A stretch of 41,909 bases of DNA from an uncultured Collinsella sp. (GTDB lineage Bacteria; Actinomycetota; Coriobacteriia; Coriobacteriales; Coriobacteriaceae), in the NCBI GenBank assembly GCA_902476475.1, contig CABSDO010000004.1, forward strand, positions 1 through 41,909, read 5' to 3'. The notes under the pieces are model-generated. The model was not told where the DNA came from. It saw only the letters and a program-made list of their open reading frames with translations, and ran no database searches. A program made the position numbers and the translations under genes. Shown here one piece after another: positions 24,110 through 30,746 of the stretch (its first letter is position 1; every line of letters starts with the position of its first letter).

Positions 24110-25162
24110 ATGAATCCCAGGACTAAATCTCAGGACATTCGCGACTTGAGCCAAAACGATATTCGCGAGCTTGTGGCCGAACTTGGCCAGCCCGCCTTCC
24201 GTGCGAAGCAACTCATTGAATGGGTCTTTGAGAAGAACGTTTGTTCGTTCGACGACATGACCAACCTTCCCAAGGCTTTCCGCGAGCAGCTTAAAGAGGC
24301 TTTTGCCTTTGACACGCCGACTGAACTCACCAAGCAGGTTTCCAAAGATGGCTCTCGCAAGTATCTGCTCGAGTACCACGACGGCGTTTCCGTCGAGACT
24401 GTCGGCATGCCCCGTCGTAACAAGCTTTCCGTCTGCGTTTCCACCCAGGCTGGTTGTGGCATGGGCTGCGCCTTTTGCGCTACTGGTCTCAACGGCCTCA
24501 AGCGTTCTCTGACCGCTCAAGAGATCGTCGACCAGGTACTTCATGTATCCAACGACTTTGGCGAGCGCGCCACGAGCGTAGTCTTCATGGGCCAGGGCGA
24601 GCCATTTGCCAACTACGACGAGGTTCTCAAGGCGCTGCGGATCCTCAACGACCCCGACGGCATCGGTATCGGCGCTCGTCACCTCACCGTCTCTACCAGC
24701 GGCGTTATTCCCGGTATTCGCAAATTTACCGACATCCCCGAGCAGTTCACGCTTGCCGTTTCCCTGCATTCCGCCATCCAGTCGACGCGCAACAAACTCA
24801 TGCCCGGTGTTAAGAAGTACACGCTGCTTCGCCTTCACGAGGCGCTTCAGCTCTACACCGAGAAGACTGGCCGCCGCCCGACCTATGAGTATGCCATGAT
24901 CGAAGGCGTCAACGATACGAATCCCGAAATGCAGGCGCTCTGCGATTTCTGCGAGGGAACGTTGTGCCACGTTAACCTGATTCAGCTTAACGACATCGAG
25001 GGCAGCCCGCTCAAGCCGTCGCCGATTCATAAGGTTGAGGATCTTCAGCGTCGTCTTGAGTCCCGTGGCATCGAGACCACGATTCGTAACTCCCGTGGTA
25101 ACGATATTGACGCCGCTTGCGGACAGCTGAAGCAGCGCTTCAAAGTTCAGAAGAACGCATAG
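24110..25162 (+). CDS. rlmN: Dual-specificity 23S rRNA/tRNA methyltransferase RlmN (radical SAM)
   Basis: This enzyme methylates C2 of A2503 in 23S rRNA and of A37 in some tRNAs. Seen: the radical-SAM motif CGMGCAFC, the GQGEPFANYD segment, and the C-terminal catalytic cysteine in SRGNDIDAACGQL; the other catalytic cysteine position is in the N-terminal part of the SAM region. Length of 350 residues is normal. The ATG has AAAGG at six bases. It runs against the replication fork, unlike most of this arm. A strong terminator follows, and a degenerate parS lies between the two. Confidence 0.96.
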   Translation: MNPRTKSQDIRDLSQNDIRELVAELGQPAFRAKQLIEWVFEKNVCSFDDMTNLPKAFREQLKEAFAFDTPTELTKQVSKDGSRKYLLEYHDGVSVETVGMPRRNKLSVCVSTQAGCGMGCAFCATGLNGLKRSLTAQEIVDQVLHVSNDFGERATSVVFMGQGEPFANYDEVLKALRILNDPDGIGIGARHLTVSTSGVIPGIRKFTDIPEQFTLAVSLHSAIQSTRNKLMPGVKKYTLLRLHEALQLYTEKTGRRPTYEYAMIEGVNDTNPEMQALCDFCEGTLCHVNLIQLNDIEGSPLKPSPIHKVEDLQRRLESRGIETTIRNSRGNDIDAACGQLKQRFKVQKNA

Positions 25163-25180
25163 GTGAGTCGCATCCCAAAA

Positions 25181-25196
25181 CGTTTCATGTGAAACA
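25181..25196. promoter_or_regulatory. Degenerate parS site
   Basis: CGTTTCATGTGAAACA differs from the perfect parS sites at 27344-27437 at two of 16 positions. It lies 19 bases after the rlmN stop. Confidence 0.6.
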
Positions 25197-25199
25197 TCG

Positions 25200-25236
25200 A
25201 ACGGCCCCGGTTGCATGATATGCGACCGGGGCCGTT
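25200..25236 (+). terminator. Terminator of rlmN
   Basis: The arms AACGGCCCCGGT and ACCGGGGCCGTT, extended by GCA/TGC, form the stem. TTTCATTTATT follows. Confidence 0.85.
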
Positions 25237-25291
25237 TCATTTATTGGCCTTAATTTTGAATCAGCTGCTACCTGCCCTATTTTCTACGGCT

Positions 25292-25332
25292 AAAATAAGG
25301 GGTCCTTGTCTCGTGAACCAGACAAGGACCCC
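25292..25332 (-). terminator. Terminator of the parA-parB operon
   Basis: The perfect 12-bp stem GGGGTCCTTGTC/GACAAGGACCCC with a 10-base loop is followed on the minus strand by TTATTTTA. Confidence 0.85.
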
Positions 25333-25353
25333 TCAATATATGCTGAGTAATTG

Positions 25354-25365
25354 TTAGGTACCTAA
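25354..25365. repeat. 12-bp palindrome TTAGGTACCTAA, copy 1
   Basis: This is a perfect palindrome that overlaps the stop codon of the small gene at 25362-25616. The same palindrome, again preceded by G, is at 28858-28869. Confidence 0.8.
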
Positions 25366-25616
25366 TAGCCTACATTTTCCCATTGGTTGCTGACCCAACC
25401 TTGATTAATCTTGGGATTCTTCGTTACCTGAGCAGTACGCATGGCAACATCTTCCGTCATAACATCCATTTTCTTTTTGGAAGTATCGACGATATCTTGC
25501 GCGCCACGAAGCAAACGACCTCGAAGTTCAGCGTCTGTCGCGATCTTATAGCCAGCAAAGGCACCAGCCGCGACAGTCGTCGCCAATGCAATCGCTGTTA
25601 AAATCTTATTCCTCAT
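25362..25616 (-). CDS. Small membrane-anchored protein after parB
   Basis: The product is 84 residues: an N-terminal hydrophobic helix (about 4-24; ILTAIALATTVAAGAFAGY), then a polar helical region with GRLLRGAQDIVDTSKKK and a C-terminal tail. It resembles YtxH-type small proteins in layout only. The ATG at 25616 lies inside the parB gene (11-base overlap), and its ribosome binding site AAGGAGG is made by the last parB codons, so its translation is coupled to ParB. It is the last gene of the parA-parB operon. Function unknown; a role at the membrane linked to segregation is a guess. Confidence 0.75.
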   Translation of the reverse strand: MRNKILTAIALATTVAAGAFAGYKIATDAELRGRLLRGAQDIVDTSKKKMDVMTEDVAMRTAQVTKNPKINQGWVSNQWENVGY

Positions 25617-26511
25617 CCTGGCCTCCTTGATCAAACTGAATCATTTCGCCAAGAATACGAGAGAGCTCTTTCTCGTCTTTAAACTCAATCTCAATCTTAT
25701 TCTTTCCACGCGAGCTCTTCACACGCACGTTGGTATTAAATACCTGACGAAGCACACGGGCAGCCTTTTTAAAAGACTGAGGCGTTGCAGGTCTAGGCGT
25801 TTTAGGTGTCTCTCCGACAGAAAACAACGGAGCAAGATTTTCTGTCGCTCTTACGGAAAGGCCCTCCGCAACAACTTTCTCTGCTAGTCGAATTCGTGCA
25901 TCCTCATAGGGAACTGCAAGAATCGCACGTGCATGACCAGCAGTAAGTTTGCCCTCAAAAATCATCTGCTGAACAACTTCGGGGAGATCGAGAAGGCGTA
26001 GCGAGTTTGTAATTGCAGAGCGTGACTTGCTGACTGCCCTCGACAATGCTTCCTGGGTCATACCGCTGGCATCGATAAGCTGGCGATAGCCTTTAGCCTC
26101 TTCGACGGGATTCAAATCAGAACGCTGAAGGTTTTCGATAAGAGCAAGAGCAAGCATCTCTTCATCATTAACATCTTTAATGATGACAGGCAGCTCCTCA
26201 AGACCAGCAAGCTTTGACGCCTGGTAACGACGCTCACCTGCGATGATCTCATAGCCGTTTCCATGCTTGCGAACCAATAGCGGCTGCAAAACGCCATGTT
26301 CTTGGATTGACTCGCTCAACTCGCGAAGTTCAGTTTCGTTAAAGTGAATTCGCGGCTGATTAGGGTTGGGAACGATATCCTCAATAGGTAGTTTTGTTTC
26401 AGATGCGGCATTTGAAGCCGATGCAGCCGAACCGCCGGTCTCATACTCGGCCTCTGAGACCAAAGCATTGAGTCCACGTCCCAATCCGCCACGTTTCTTT
26501 ACACTAGGCAC
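25606..26511 (-). CDS. parB: Chromosome-partitioning protein ParB (CTP-dependent clamp)
   Basis: ParB loads at parS sites, binds CTP and slides as a clamp to organise the origin region. Seen: the N-terminal ParA-stimulating basic segment KKRGGLGRGLNAL, the NPNQPRIHF box, the CTP-binding GERRYQASKL, the helix-turn-helix (ALSRAVSKSRSAITNSLRLL), and a C-terminal dimerisation region. Length of 301 residues is normal. The GTG start overlaps parA by eight bases, with AGGTGATC inside parA as the binding site. The nearest parS triplet is about 0.9 kb upstream. Confidence 0.96.
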   Translation of the reverse strand: MPSVKKRGGLGRGLNALVSEAEYETGGSAASASNAASETKLPIEDIVPNPNQPRIHFNETELRELSESIQEHGVLQPLLVRKHGNGYEIIAGERRYQASKLAGLEELPVIIKDVNDEEMLALALIENLQRSDLNPVEEAKGYRQLIDASGMTQEALSRAVSKSRSAITNSLRLLDLPEVVQQMIFEGKLTAGHARAILAVPYEDARIRLAEKVVAEGLSVRATENLAPLFSVGETPKTPRPATPQSFKKAARVLRQVFNTNVRVKSSRGKNKIEIEFKDEKELSRILGEMIQFDQGGQDEE

Positions 26512-27304
26512 GCTTGATCACCTCTTTTGCAAGGTTCATATATGCTTTTGCACCCTTATTTTGAGGTGCATAGGTAATTACCGGTTCTCCAAAAGACGGA
26601 GCTTCGGAGATTTTAACCGTACGGGGGATTAGCGTCTTAAACGCCTTATCACCAAAGTACGATTGAACCTCCTCAACAACCTGATTCGATAGTGAAGTAC
26701 GCGAGTCATACATGGTCATAAGCACACCATAGGTGTCTAAGCCCTTGTTCAGCCGTGATTTGACCATCTTCATTGACTCAAGCAGCTTCGTAACGCCCTC
26801 GAGTGCGTAATATTCGCACTGGATCGGAATCAAAACGCTGTCTGCTGCGGTCAAAGCGTTGATAGTAAGCAGGCCGAGCGAAGGAGGACAGTCAATGAAA
26901 ATAAAGTCAAACTCGTCCTGAATCGGCTCAAGCAAATCTTTGAGGCGGGTTTCACGAGCAATTGCGCTTACGAGCTCAATTTCCGCGCCTGCAAGTTGAA
27001 TTGTAGCCGGAATTACGAATACCTTTTTACAATTTGTATCAAGAACAAGCGATTCTGCCGGCACATCATTCAACAATGCATCATAGATGCAGTGATCAAG
27101 GTCTTCTTTTTCAATTCCGAATCCACTGGTGCTGTTTCCCTGCGGATCAAAATCGACAATCAGTGTCTTACGACCCTGCTCACCCAGTGCTGCTGCAAGG
27201 TTTACAGCCGTCGTTGACTTACCGACGCCGCCTTTTTGATTGATGATTGCAATGATACGCGTGTCTTTTGCGCTCTTAGAACGCTTAACGTCGCGAAATC
27301 CCAC
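26504..27304 (-). CDS. parA: Chromosome-partitioning ATPase ParA (Soj)
   Basis: This deviant Walker ATPase of 266 residues partners ParB in moving or organising origins, and its Soj relatives also regulate DnaA. Seen: the Walker A INQKGGVGKSTTAVN, the FDPQGNSTSG switch and FIFIDCPPSLGLL (Walker B). A 14-residue polar N-terminus precedes the ATPase core, typical of the chromosomal type. The start is the GTG at 27304, preceded by AGGAGGG. The gene is AT-richer than most of the window. It is followed by parB with overlap; the three parS sites lie just upstream. Confidence 0.96.
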   Translation of the reverse strand: MGFRDVKRSKSAKDTRIIAIINQKGGVGKSTTAVNLAAALGEQGRKTLIVDFDPQGNSTSGFGIEKEDLDHCIYDALLNDVPAESLVLDTNCKKVFVIPATIQLAGAEIELVSAIARETRLKDLLEPIQDEFDFIFIDCPPSLGLLTINALTAADSVLIPIQCEYYALEGVTKLLESMKMVKSRLNKGLDTYGVLMTMYDSRTSLSNQVVEEVQSYFGDKAFKTLIPRTVKISEAPSFGEPVITYAPQNKGAKAYMNLAKEVIKRA

Positions 27305-27343
27305 GGTCCCTCCTGGTGTGTATTAAAGCTGTCAAACGGAGGA

Positions 27344-27359
27344 TGTTTCACGTGAAACA
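27344..27359. promoter_or_regulatory. parS site 1
   Basis: TGTTTCACGTGAAACA, a perfect 16-bp palindrome, identical to the widely conserved parS consensus. Loading site for ParB. Confidence 0.97.
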
Positions 27360-27382
27360 TTCCGAATCGATATCAACCGCCA

Positions 27383-27398
27383 TGTTTCACGTGAAACA
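27383..27398. promoter_or_regulatory. parS site 2
   Basis: A perfect parS palindrome that starts exactly 39 bases after site 1. It lies in the intergenic space between rsmG and parA. Confidence 0.97.
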
Positions 27399-27421
27399 CT
27401 GCAAGTTGTTAGTATCCATTA

Positions 27422-27437
27422 TGTTTCACGTGAAACA
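27422..27437. promoter_or_regulatory. parS site 3
   Basis: A perfect parS palindrome that starts exactly 39 bases after site 2. It ends one base before the stop codon of rsmG. Confidence 0.97.
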
Positions 27438-27438
27438 T

Positions 27439-28176
27439 CTAGGCAAGCGGATTCTTCTTTGCCACGCCATTTGCACGAGGCAATGAGACAGATGCTGGAT
27501 GACTCTTCTTAAGAACAATGAACTCCCTGTGACCCAAGCCTTCAGGCAAATCAATTGCGTCATTCAGAAGCAAAGTGAAGCCGCAAATCTTAGCTGCTGA
27601 CATGCCGGAAGCAAGCTCCTCATCCGAAGGATTGCCCTTGGTTATAACAAATAGCCCTCCATCCTTCAGATACGGAGCCGCATACTCAACAAGAATCGGT
27701 AGAGGGGCCAGTGCGCGGGCGGTTACAACAGAGAACTGCTTCTTATGGCTTCGAGCATATTCTTCAAGACGATCATGAACCGCATGAGCATGTTTCAATC
27801 CAAGAGCATGGACAAAGGAATTAACCGCATCAACCTTCTTGCCAACAGAGTCAATATAAGTAGCTTTACGATGCGTGGTTATGGTTAATGGAATACCAGG
27901 GAAGCCCGCACCTGTTCCCATATCGAGCAAAGCTCCCTCAGGAGCCTTGTTGATATAGGGGAGCAAAACAAGTGAGTCGAGGATATGAAGTACTGCAGCA
28001 TCTTCTACGTTAAGAATACGGGTGAGATTGGTTGTCTTATTTGTTTCTAGAACCAAATCCAAATGCTGAATACATTTCCTCAGCTCAACATCAGTTACGC
28101 TCAAGGAATACTCTTTGCAATAGGAAGTTAGACGACTCAACATCTCGTCAGCCTGCTGATCAGTAAGTACTAACAA
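27439..28176 (-). CDS. rsmG: 16S rRNA (guanine527-N7)-methyltransferase RsmG (GidB)
   Basis: This SAM-dependent enzyme methylates G527 of 16S rRNA; loss gives low-level streptomycin resistance. Seen: TNLTRI, the SAM-binding LLDMGTGAGFPGIPL, and SVVTARALAPLPILVEYA. I place the start at the TTG at 28176 because AAAGGAG lies six bases before it. A longer frame to 28224 would start inside the preceding terminator region with no binding site. This gives 245 residues. The C-terminal tail after the family core is slightly extended. It lies between the khpB terminator and the parS cluster, as in many Gram-positive origins. Confidence 0.92.
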   Translation of the reverse strand: MLVLTDQQADEMLSRLTSYCKEYSLSVTDVELRKCIQHLDLVLETNKTTNLTRILNVEDAAVLHILDSLVLLPYINKAPEGALLDMGTGAGFPGIPLTITTHRKATYIDSVGKKVDAVNSFVHALGLKHAHAVHDRLEEYARSHKKQFSVVTARALAPLPILVEYAAPYLKDGGLFVITKGNPSDEELASGMSAAKICGFTLLLNDAIDLPEGLGHREFIVLKKSHPASVSLPRANGVAKKNPLA

Positions 28177-28222
28177 CGAAAGCTCCTTTCTGACAAAAAT
28201 CAGTGTATCGAGAACTTTTGAC

Positions 28223-28254
28223 AAAAAAAGGGGACGTGGAAACCACGTCCCCTT
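28223..28254 (-). terminator. Terminator of the rpmH-khpB operon
   Basis: The perfect 10-bp stem GGGGACGTGG/CCACGTCCCC with an AAA/TTT loop is followed on the minus strand by TTTTTTT. Confidence 0.92.
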
Positions 28255-28272
28255 AGCATAAGCTCGAGAAGA

Positions 28273-28842
28273 TTATCGAGCAACAATCACCACATGGCGA
28301 TCAGGGTCAGAACCCTCAGAATGAGTATCGACGGCATCATTGCCACGAAGTGCAATGTGAACCAGTCGACGCTCGTAGGCATTCATGGGCGGAAGCGAAA
28401 CACTCTTATGAGTGCGGATGGCACGCTCGGCAGCAGACTGAGCCATGGAAGCAACCTTGTCCTGACGGCGACTCTTGTATCCCTCTACGTCCACTACAAC
28501 CGGATACCTAAAGCCAAGTTTGCGGCTCACCAGCAAAGAGAACATAACCTGAAGGGCATCAAGGGTGCGACCATGACGGCCAATGAGAACAGCAAGGTCG
28601 GGAGCCGCTACATCCAAAATCAGCTCGCCCTCGTCGCCCTCATACTCATCGATAGGAGAGTTGGCGGCATCGAAGTGCGAAAGGATGGAACGCAGGATGG
28701 AAATCGCAACATCGGCAATGGTGTCGAGCTCCTCATCGGTCAGCTCTTCACCAGCCTTGTAGCGCTGTGCAATCTCGGGATAATCGCCCGCGACCTGCGG
28801 GGCAACCTCCTCAAGCATATCCTCGATGATCTCTTCAGACAT
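28273..28842 (-). CDS. khpB: RNA-binding protein KhpB/Jag (KH and R3H domains)
   Basis: This RNA-binding protein of 189 residues is linked to cell-wall and division control in Gram-positives. Seen: a KH-type domain with the loop IGRHGRTLDALQ, and the R3H region MNAYERRLVHIAL near the C-terminus. The long N-terminal Jag domain found in Bacillus is replaced by a ~45-residue acidic segment, which is short but common in actinobacteria. I chose the ATG at 28842, with GGAG six bases before, over a TTG at 28854. A palindrome shared with 25354 lies between yidC and this gene. Confidence 0.93.
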   Translation of the reverse strand: MSEEIIEDMLEEVAPQVAGDYPEIAQRYKAGEELTDEELDTIADVAISILRSILSHFDAANSPIDEYEGDEGELILDVAAPDLAVLIGRHGRTLDALQVMFSLLVSRKLGFRYPVVVDVEGYKSRRQDKVASMAQSAAERAIRTHKSVSLPPMNAYERRLVHIALRGNDAVDTHSEGSDPDRHVVIVAR

Positions 28843-28857
28843 AACGTACTCCAAAAG

Positions 28858-28869
28858 TTAGGTACCTAA
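28858..28869. repeat. 12-bp palindrome TTAGGTACCTAA, copy 2
   Basis: This lies in the short gap between yidC and khpB, just upstream of the khpB ribosome binding site. See copy 1 at 25354-25365. Confidence 0.8.
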
Positions 28870-28886
28870 ATAAGATTGATATCCCG

Positions 28887-29657
28887 TTACTTCTTCTTGT
28901 GCGGGCGCGGCTTCTTCTCTCGACGAGTGACCTCAACCTGCAGCGGAGCGTTCTTAAGACGCTCCTCCTCATCGGCCTTCGCCTTGTCGATGACCTTCTG
29001 CGTCACAAAAATCTGCTGGATAACCTGCCAAGCAGACGAGACGTCGTAGTACAGCAGAACACCAACGGGAAGGCTCCAGCCCATCCAAAGCATCATGACC
29101 GTCATGACAACGGCCATCATACGCATGCTCTGAGCCTGCTGGCCGGTCTGGTTGCGCGACATATAGAGCTGCGGAATCAGGGTCAGGACGGCGAACAGGA
29201 TCAGGCAAACCAGCGCAGGCAGTGCAACCATAAAGCCATCGGCAAAGGAAGCGCTCGGCGTGGTGGTCAGGTCGGGCAGGATGTTGAAGAACGAGAACGT
29301 GCCGTCGTTAAAGTACTGCGGCAGGTTGCGCAGCAATGTATACAGGGCGAACAGGATAGGCATCTGAATCAGCAGCGGCAGACAGCCAGCCATGGGGTTG
29401 AACTTGTTCTCGCTGTAGAACTTCTGCATCTCCTCGGCCTGACGCTGGGGATCGTCGGCGTAGCGCTCCTGGATCTCGAGCATCTTGGGCTGCAGCACCT
29501 GCATGCGAGCCGTCGACTTGGTCGACTTGAGCATAAGCGGCGTCAGCAGCAGACGGATGATGACCACCAGGATGATGATGGACAGGCCCCAGTCGACCGC
29601 AAAGGTCTGGATGAGCTTGAGCAGCTCGAAAAGGATGTTAACGATCCAATCCCACAT
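28887..29657 (-). CDS. yidC: Membrane protein insertase YidC/OxaA
   Basis: YidC inserts and folds membrane proteins alone or with SecYEG. The product is 256 residues with about five membrane helices (near 22-42, 95-115, 140-165, 178-195, 200-215), the conserved Arg35 of the hydrophilic groove (VVIIRLLLTPL), the coiled cytoplasmic loop KMLEIQERYADDPQRQAEEM, and a basic C-terminal tail (KKPRPHKKK). No lipobox is present, unlike the Bacillus homologues. A GGAGGA site precedes the ATG. It is in the rpmH-rnpA-yidD-yidC-khpB operon. Confidence 0.96.
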   Translation of the reverse strand: MWDWIVNILFELLKLIQTFAVDWGLSIIILVVIIRLLLTPLMLKSTKSTARMQVLQPKMLEIQERYADDPQRQAEEMQKFYSENKFNPMAGCLPLLIQMPILFALYTLLRNLPQYFNDGTFSFFNILPDLTTTPSASFADGFMVALPALVCLILFAVLTLIPQLYMSRNQTGQQAQSMRMMAVVMTVMMLWMGWSLPVGVLLYYDVSSAWQVIQQIFVTQKVIDKAKADEEERLKNAPLQVEVTRREKKPRPHKKK

Positions 29658-29686
29658 GTAAGTTTTCCTCCGATAGCGAGTGCCCG

Positions 29687-29911
29687 CTAGGGCACAGGGT
29701 CATAACCGCCGACGTGCAGGGGATTGCAGCGAGCGATGCGCCTCACGGCAAGCCAGCAGCCTCTCAAAACACCGTACTTCTCAATCGCCTGGACGGCGTA
29801 TTGCGAGCACGTTGGGTAATAAATGCAGGCGTCAGGCAATAAGGGCGAAATAACCTGTTGATATATGCGAATAGGAGCGATGGCAACACGTCGCAAAACG
29901 TGATTGCTCAT
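29687..29911 (-). CDS. yidD: Membrane protein insertion efficiency factor YidD
   Basis: The product is a 74-residue peripheral membrane protein thought to assist YidC. Seen: the conserved ACIYYPTCSQYAVQAIEKYG with two cysteines, WLAVRRIARCNPLHVGGYDPVP at the C-terminus, and an N-terminal amphipathic helix (APIRIYQQVISPLL). Its ATG overlaps the rnpA stop by four bases, and yidC follows 29 bases later. Confidence 0.95.
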   Translation of the reverse strand: MSNHVLRRVAIAPIRIYQQVISPLLPDACIYYPTCSQYAVQAIEKYGVLRGCWLAVRRIARCNPLHVGGYDPVP

Positions 29912-30246
29912 CGCTCCTCCCCGGCAACGCCGGCGCGTTTCATAAGCGAACGCAATGCCTTGTCCATCTCCTGCGGCGAGGAAACCCTCGTCTTGGGAGT
30001 TGCAAACAAGATGATGTCATAACCCGCAACGGGAAATCCACAGCTGCGGGCGGCCTCGCGCATCACACGCTTAGATCGGTTGCGCACGACGGCACAACCG
30101 AGTCGCTTAGCACCAACGAAGGCGACCCTTCCGGAGCCGCCTTCGCCAACCGATTCACATATGGTCATTCGAATCAGAGGGTGATTGAAACGACGCCCCT
30201 GACTGAACACATGCTCGAAATCTTGCCGAGACTTAATAGTCTTCAT
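29908..30246 (-). CDS. rnpA: Ribonuclease P protein component
   Basis: This is the protein subunit that helps RNase P RNA cleave the 5' leader of pre-tRNAs. The product is 112 residues with the family signature VVRNRSKRVMREAAR and the N-terminal TIKSRQDFEHVFSQGRRF. It is highly basic. It lies 20 bases after rpmH and overlaps yidD by four bases. Confidence 0.95.
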   Translation of the reverse strand: MKTIKSRQDFEHVFSQGRRFNHPLIRMTICESVGEGGSGRVAFVGAKRLGCAVVRNRSKRVMREAARSCGFPVAGYDIILFATPKTRVSSPQEMDKALRSLMKRAGVAGEER

Positions 30247-30266
30247 GCGAGATGTGTGTATCGCTG

Positions 30267-30401
30267 CTAGACAGTGAGACGCTTGCGGCCCTTGGCGCGG
30301 CGACGGGCGAGCACGGCACGACCACCCTTGGTGGCCATACGGGCACGGAAGCCATGGGTCTTGGCACGCTTACGCTTATTAGGCTGATACGTACGCTTCA
30401 T
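30267..30401 (-). CDS. rpmH: 50S ribosomal protein L34
   Basis: The product is 44 residues, MKRTYQPNKRKRAKTHGF at the start and RRRAKGRKRLTV at the end, a complete L34. The true ATG is at 30401 with AGGAGGA upstream; a longer in-frame extension to 30461 is not supported. It is the first gene of the five-gene minus-strand operon and marks the left edge of the origin. Confidence 0.97.
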   Translation of the reverse strand: MKRTYQPNKRKRAKTHGFRARMATKGGRAVLARRRAKGRKRLTV

Positions 30402-30473
30402 CTTAAGTTCCTCCTGCTGCATTTCGAGTGTCCGCGGGAGCGCGGACGCAGATATAGACACGTGAGCTTGAAG

Positions 30474-30503
30474 ATTGTAGGGAAATCAATGTTCAAATGT
30501 CAA
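30474..30503 (-). promoter_or_regulatory. Promoter of the rpmH operon
   Basis: The minus strand has a consensus TTGACA, an 18-base spacer and TACAAT. A GC-rich hairpin (GTCCGCG/CGCGGAC, 30431-30447) lies in the leader before the ribosome binding site. Confidence 0.85.
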
Positions 30504-30746
30504 GAAATCAAAGGTAAAAGGTTGCGTAGTTCACACGGTTCCCCCATAAGCCGAGCTCGATTTAGCAGTGCATGGCAACTTTTCACGATATTTCATCGAG
30601 TTTTCAACAGGTCATGTTGGCAATGTTGAGAACTTTTCGCCCATTTTCCAAAGTTTTCAACAGGTTTTGAAAAGTTGTTGAAAGATGAGAAACATTGCAC
30701 GGTGAGCTACTATTTGTTCTAAACCTTTTGAAAGATTGCGAGCGGC
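30504..30746. other. Left half of oriC with atypical DnaA-box-like repeats
   Basis: This gene-free stretch of 243 bases has two exact GTTTTCAACAGG repeats (30600-30611, 30653-30664) and two inverted near-copies, TGTTGAGAA (30624-30632) and TGTTGAAAG (30676-30684). The core TTTTCAACA differs from the classical TTATCCACA at positions 3 and 6. Position, between rpmH and the dnaA operon, is that of the upstream box cluster in Gram-positive origins. The promoter of the ATPase-dnaA operon must also be here; I cannot place it with confidence. Confidence 0.8.

Noticed and set aside
28177..28224. Longer start for RsmG
   Set aside because: The upstream part overlaps the region right after a strong terminator and lacks a binding site. 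The TTG at 28176 has AAAGGAG at the right distance.
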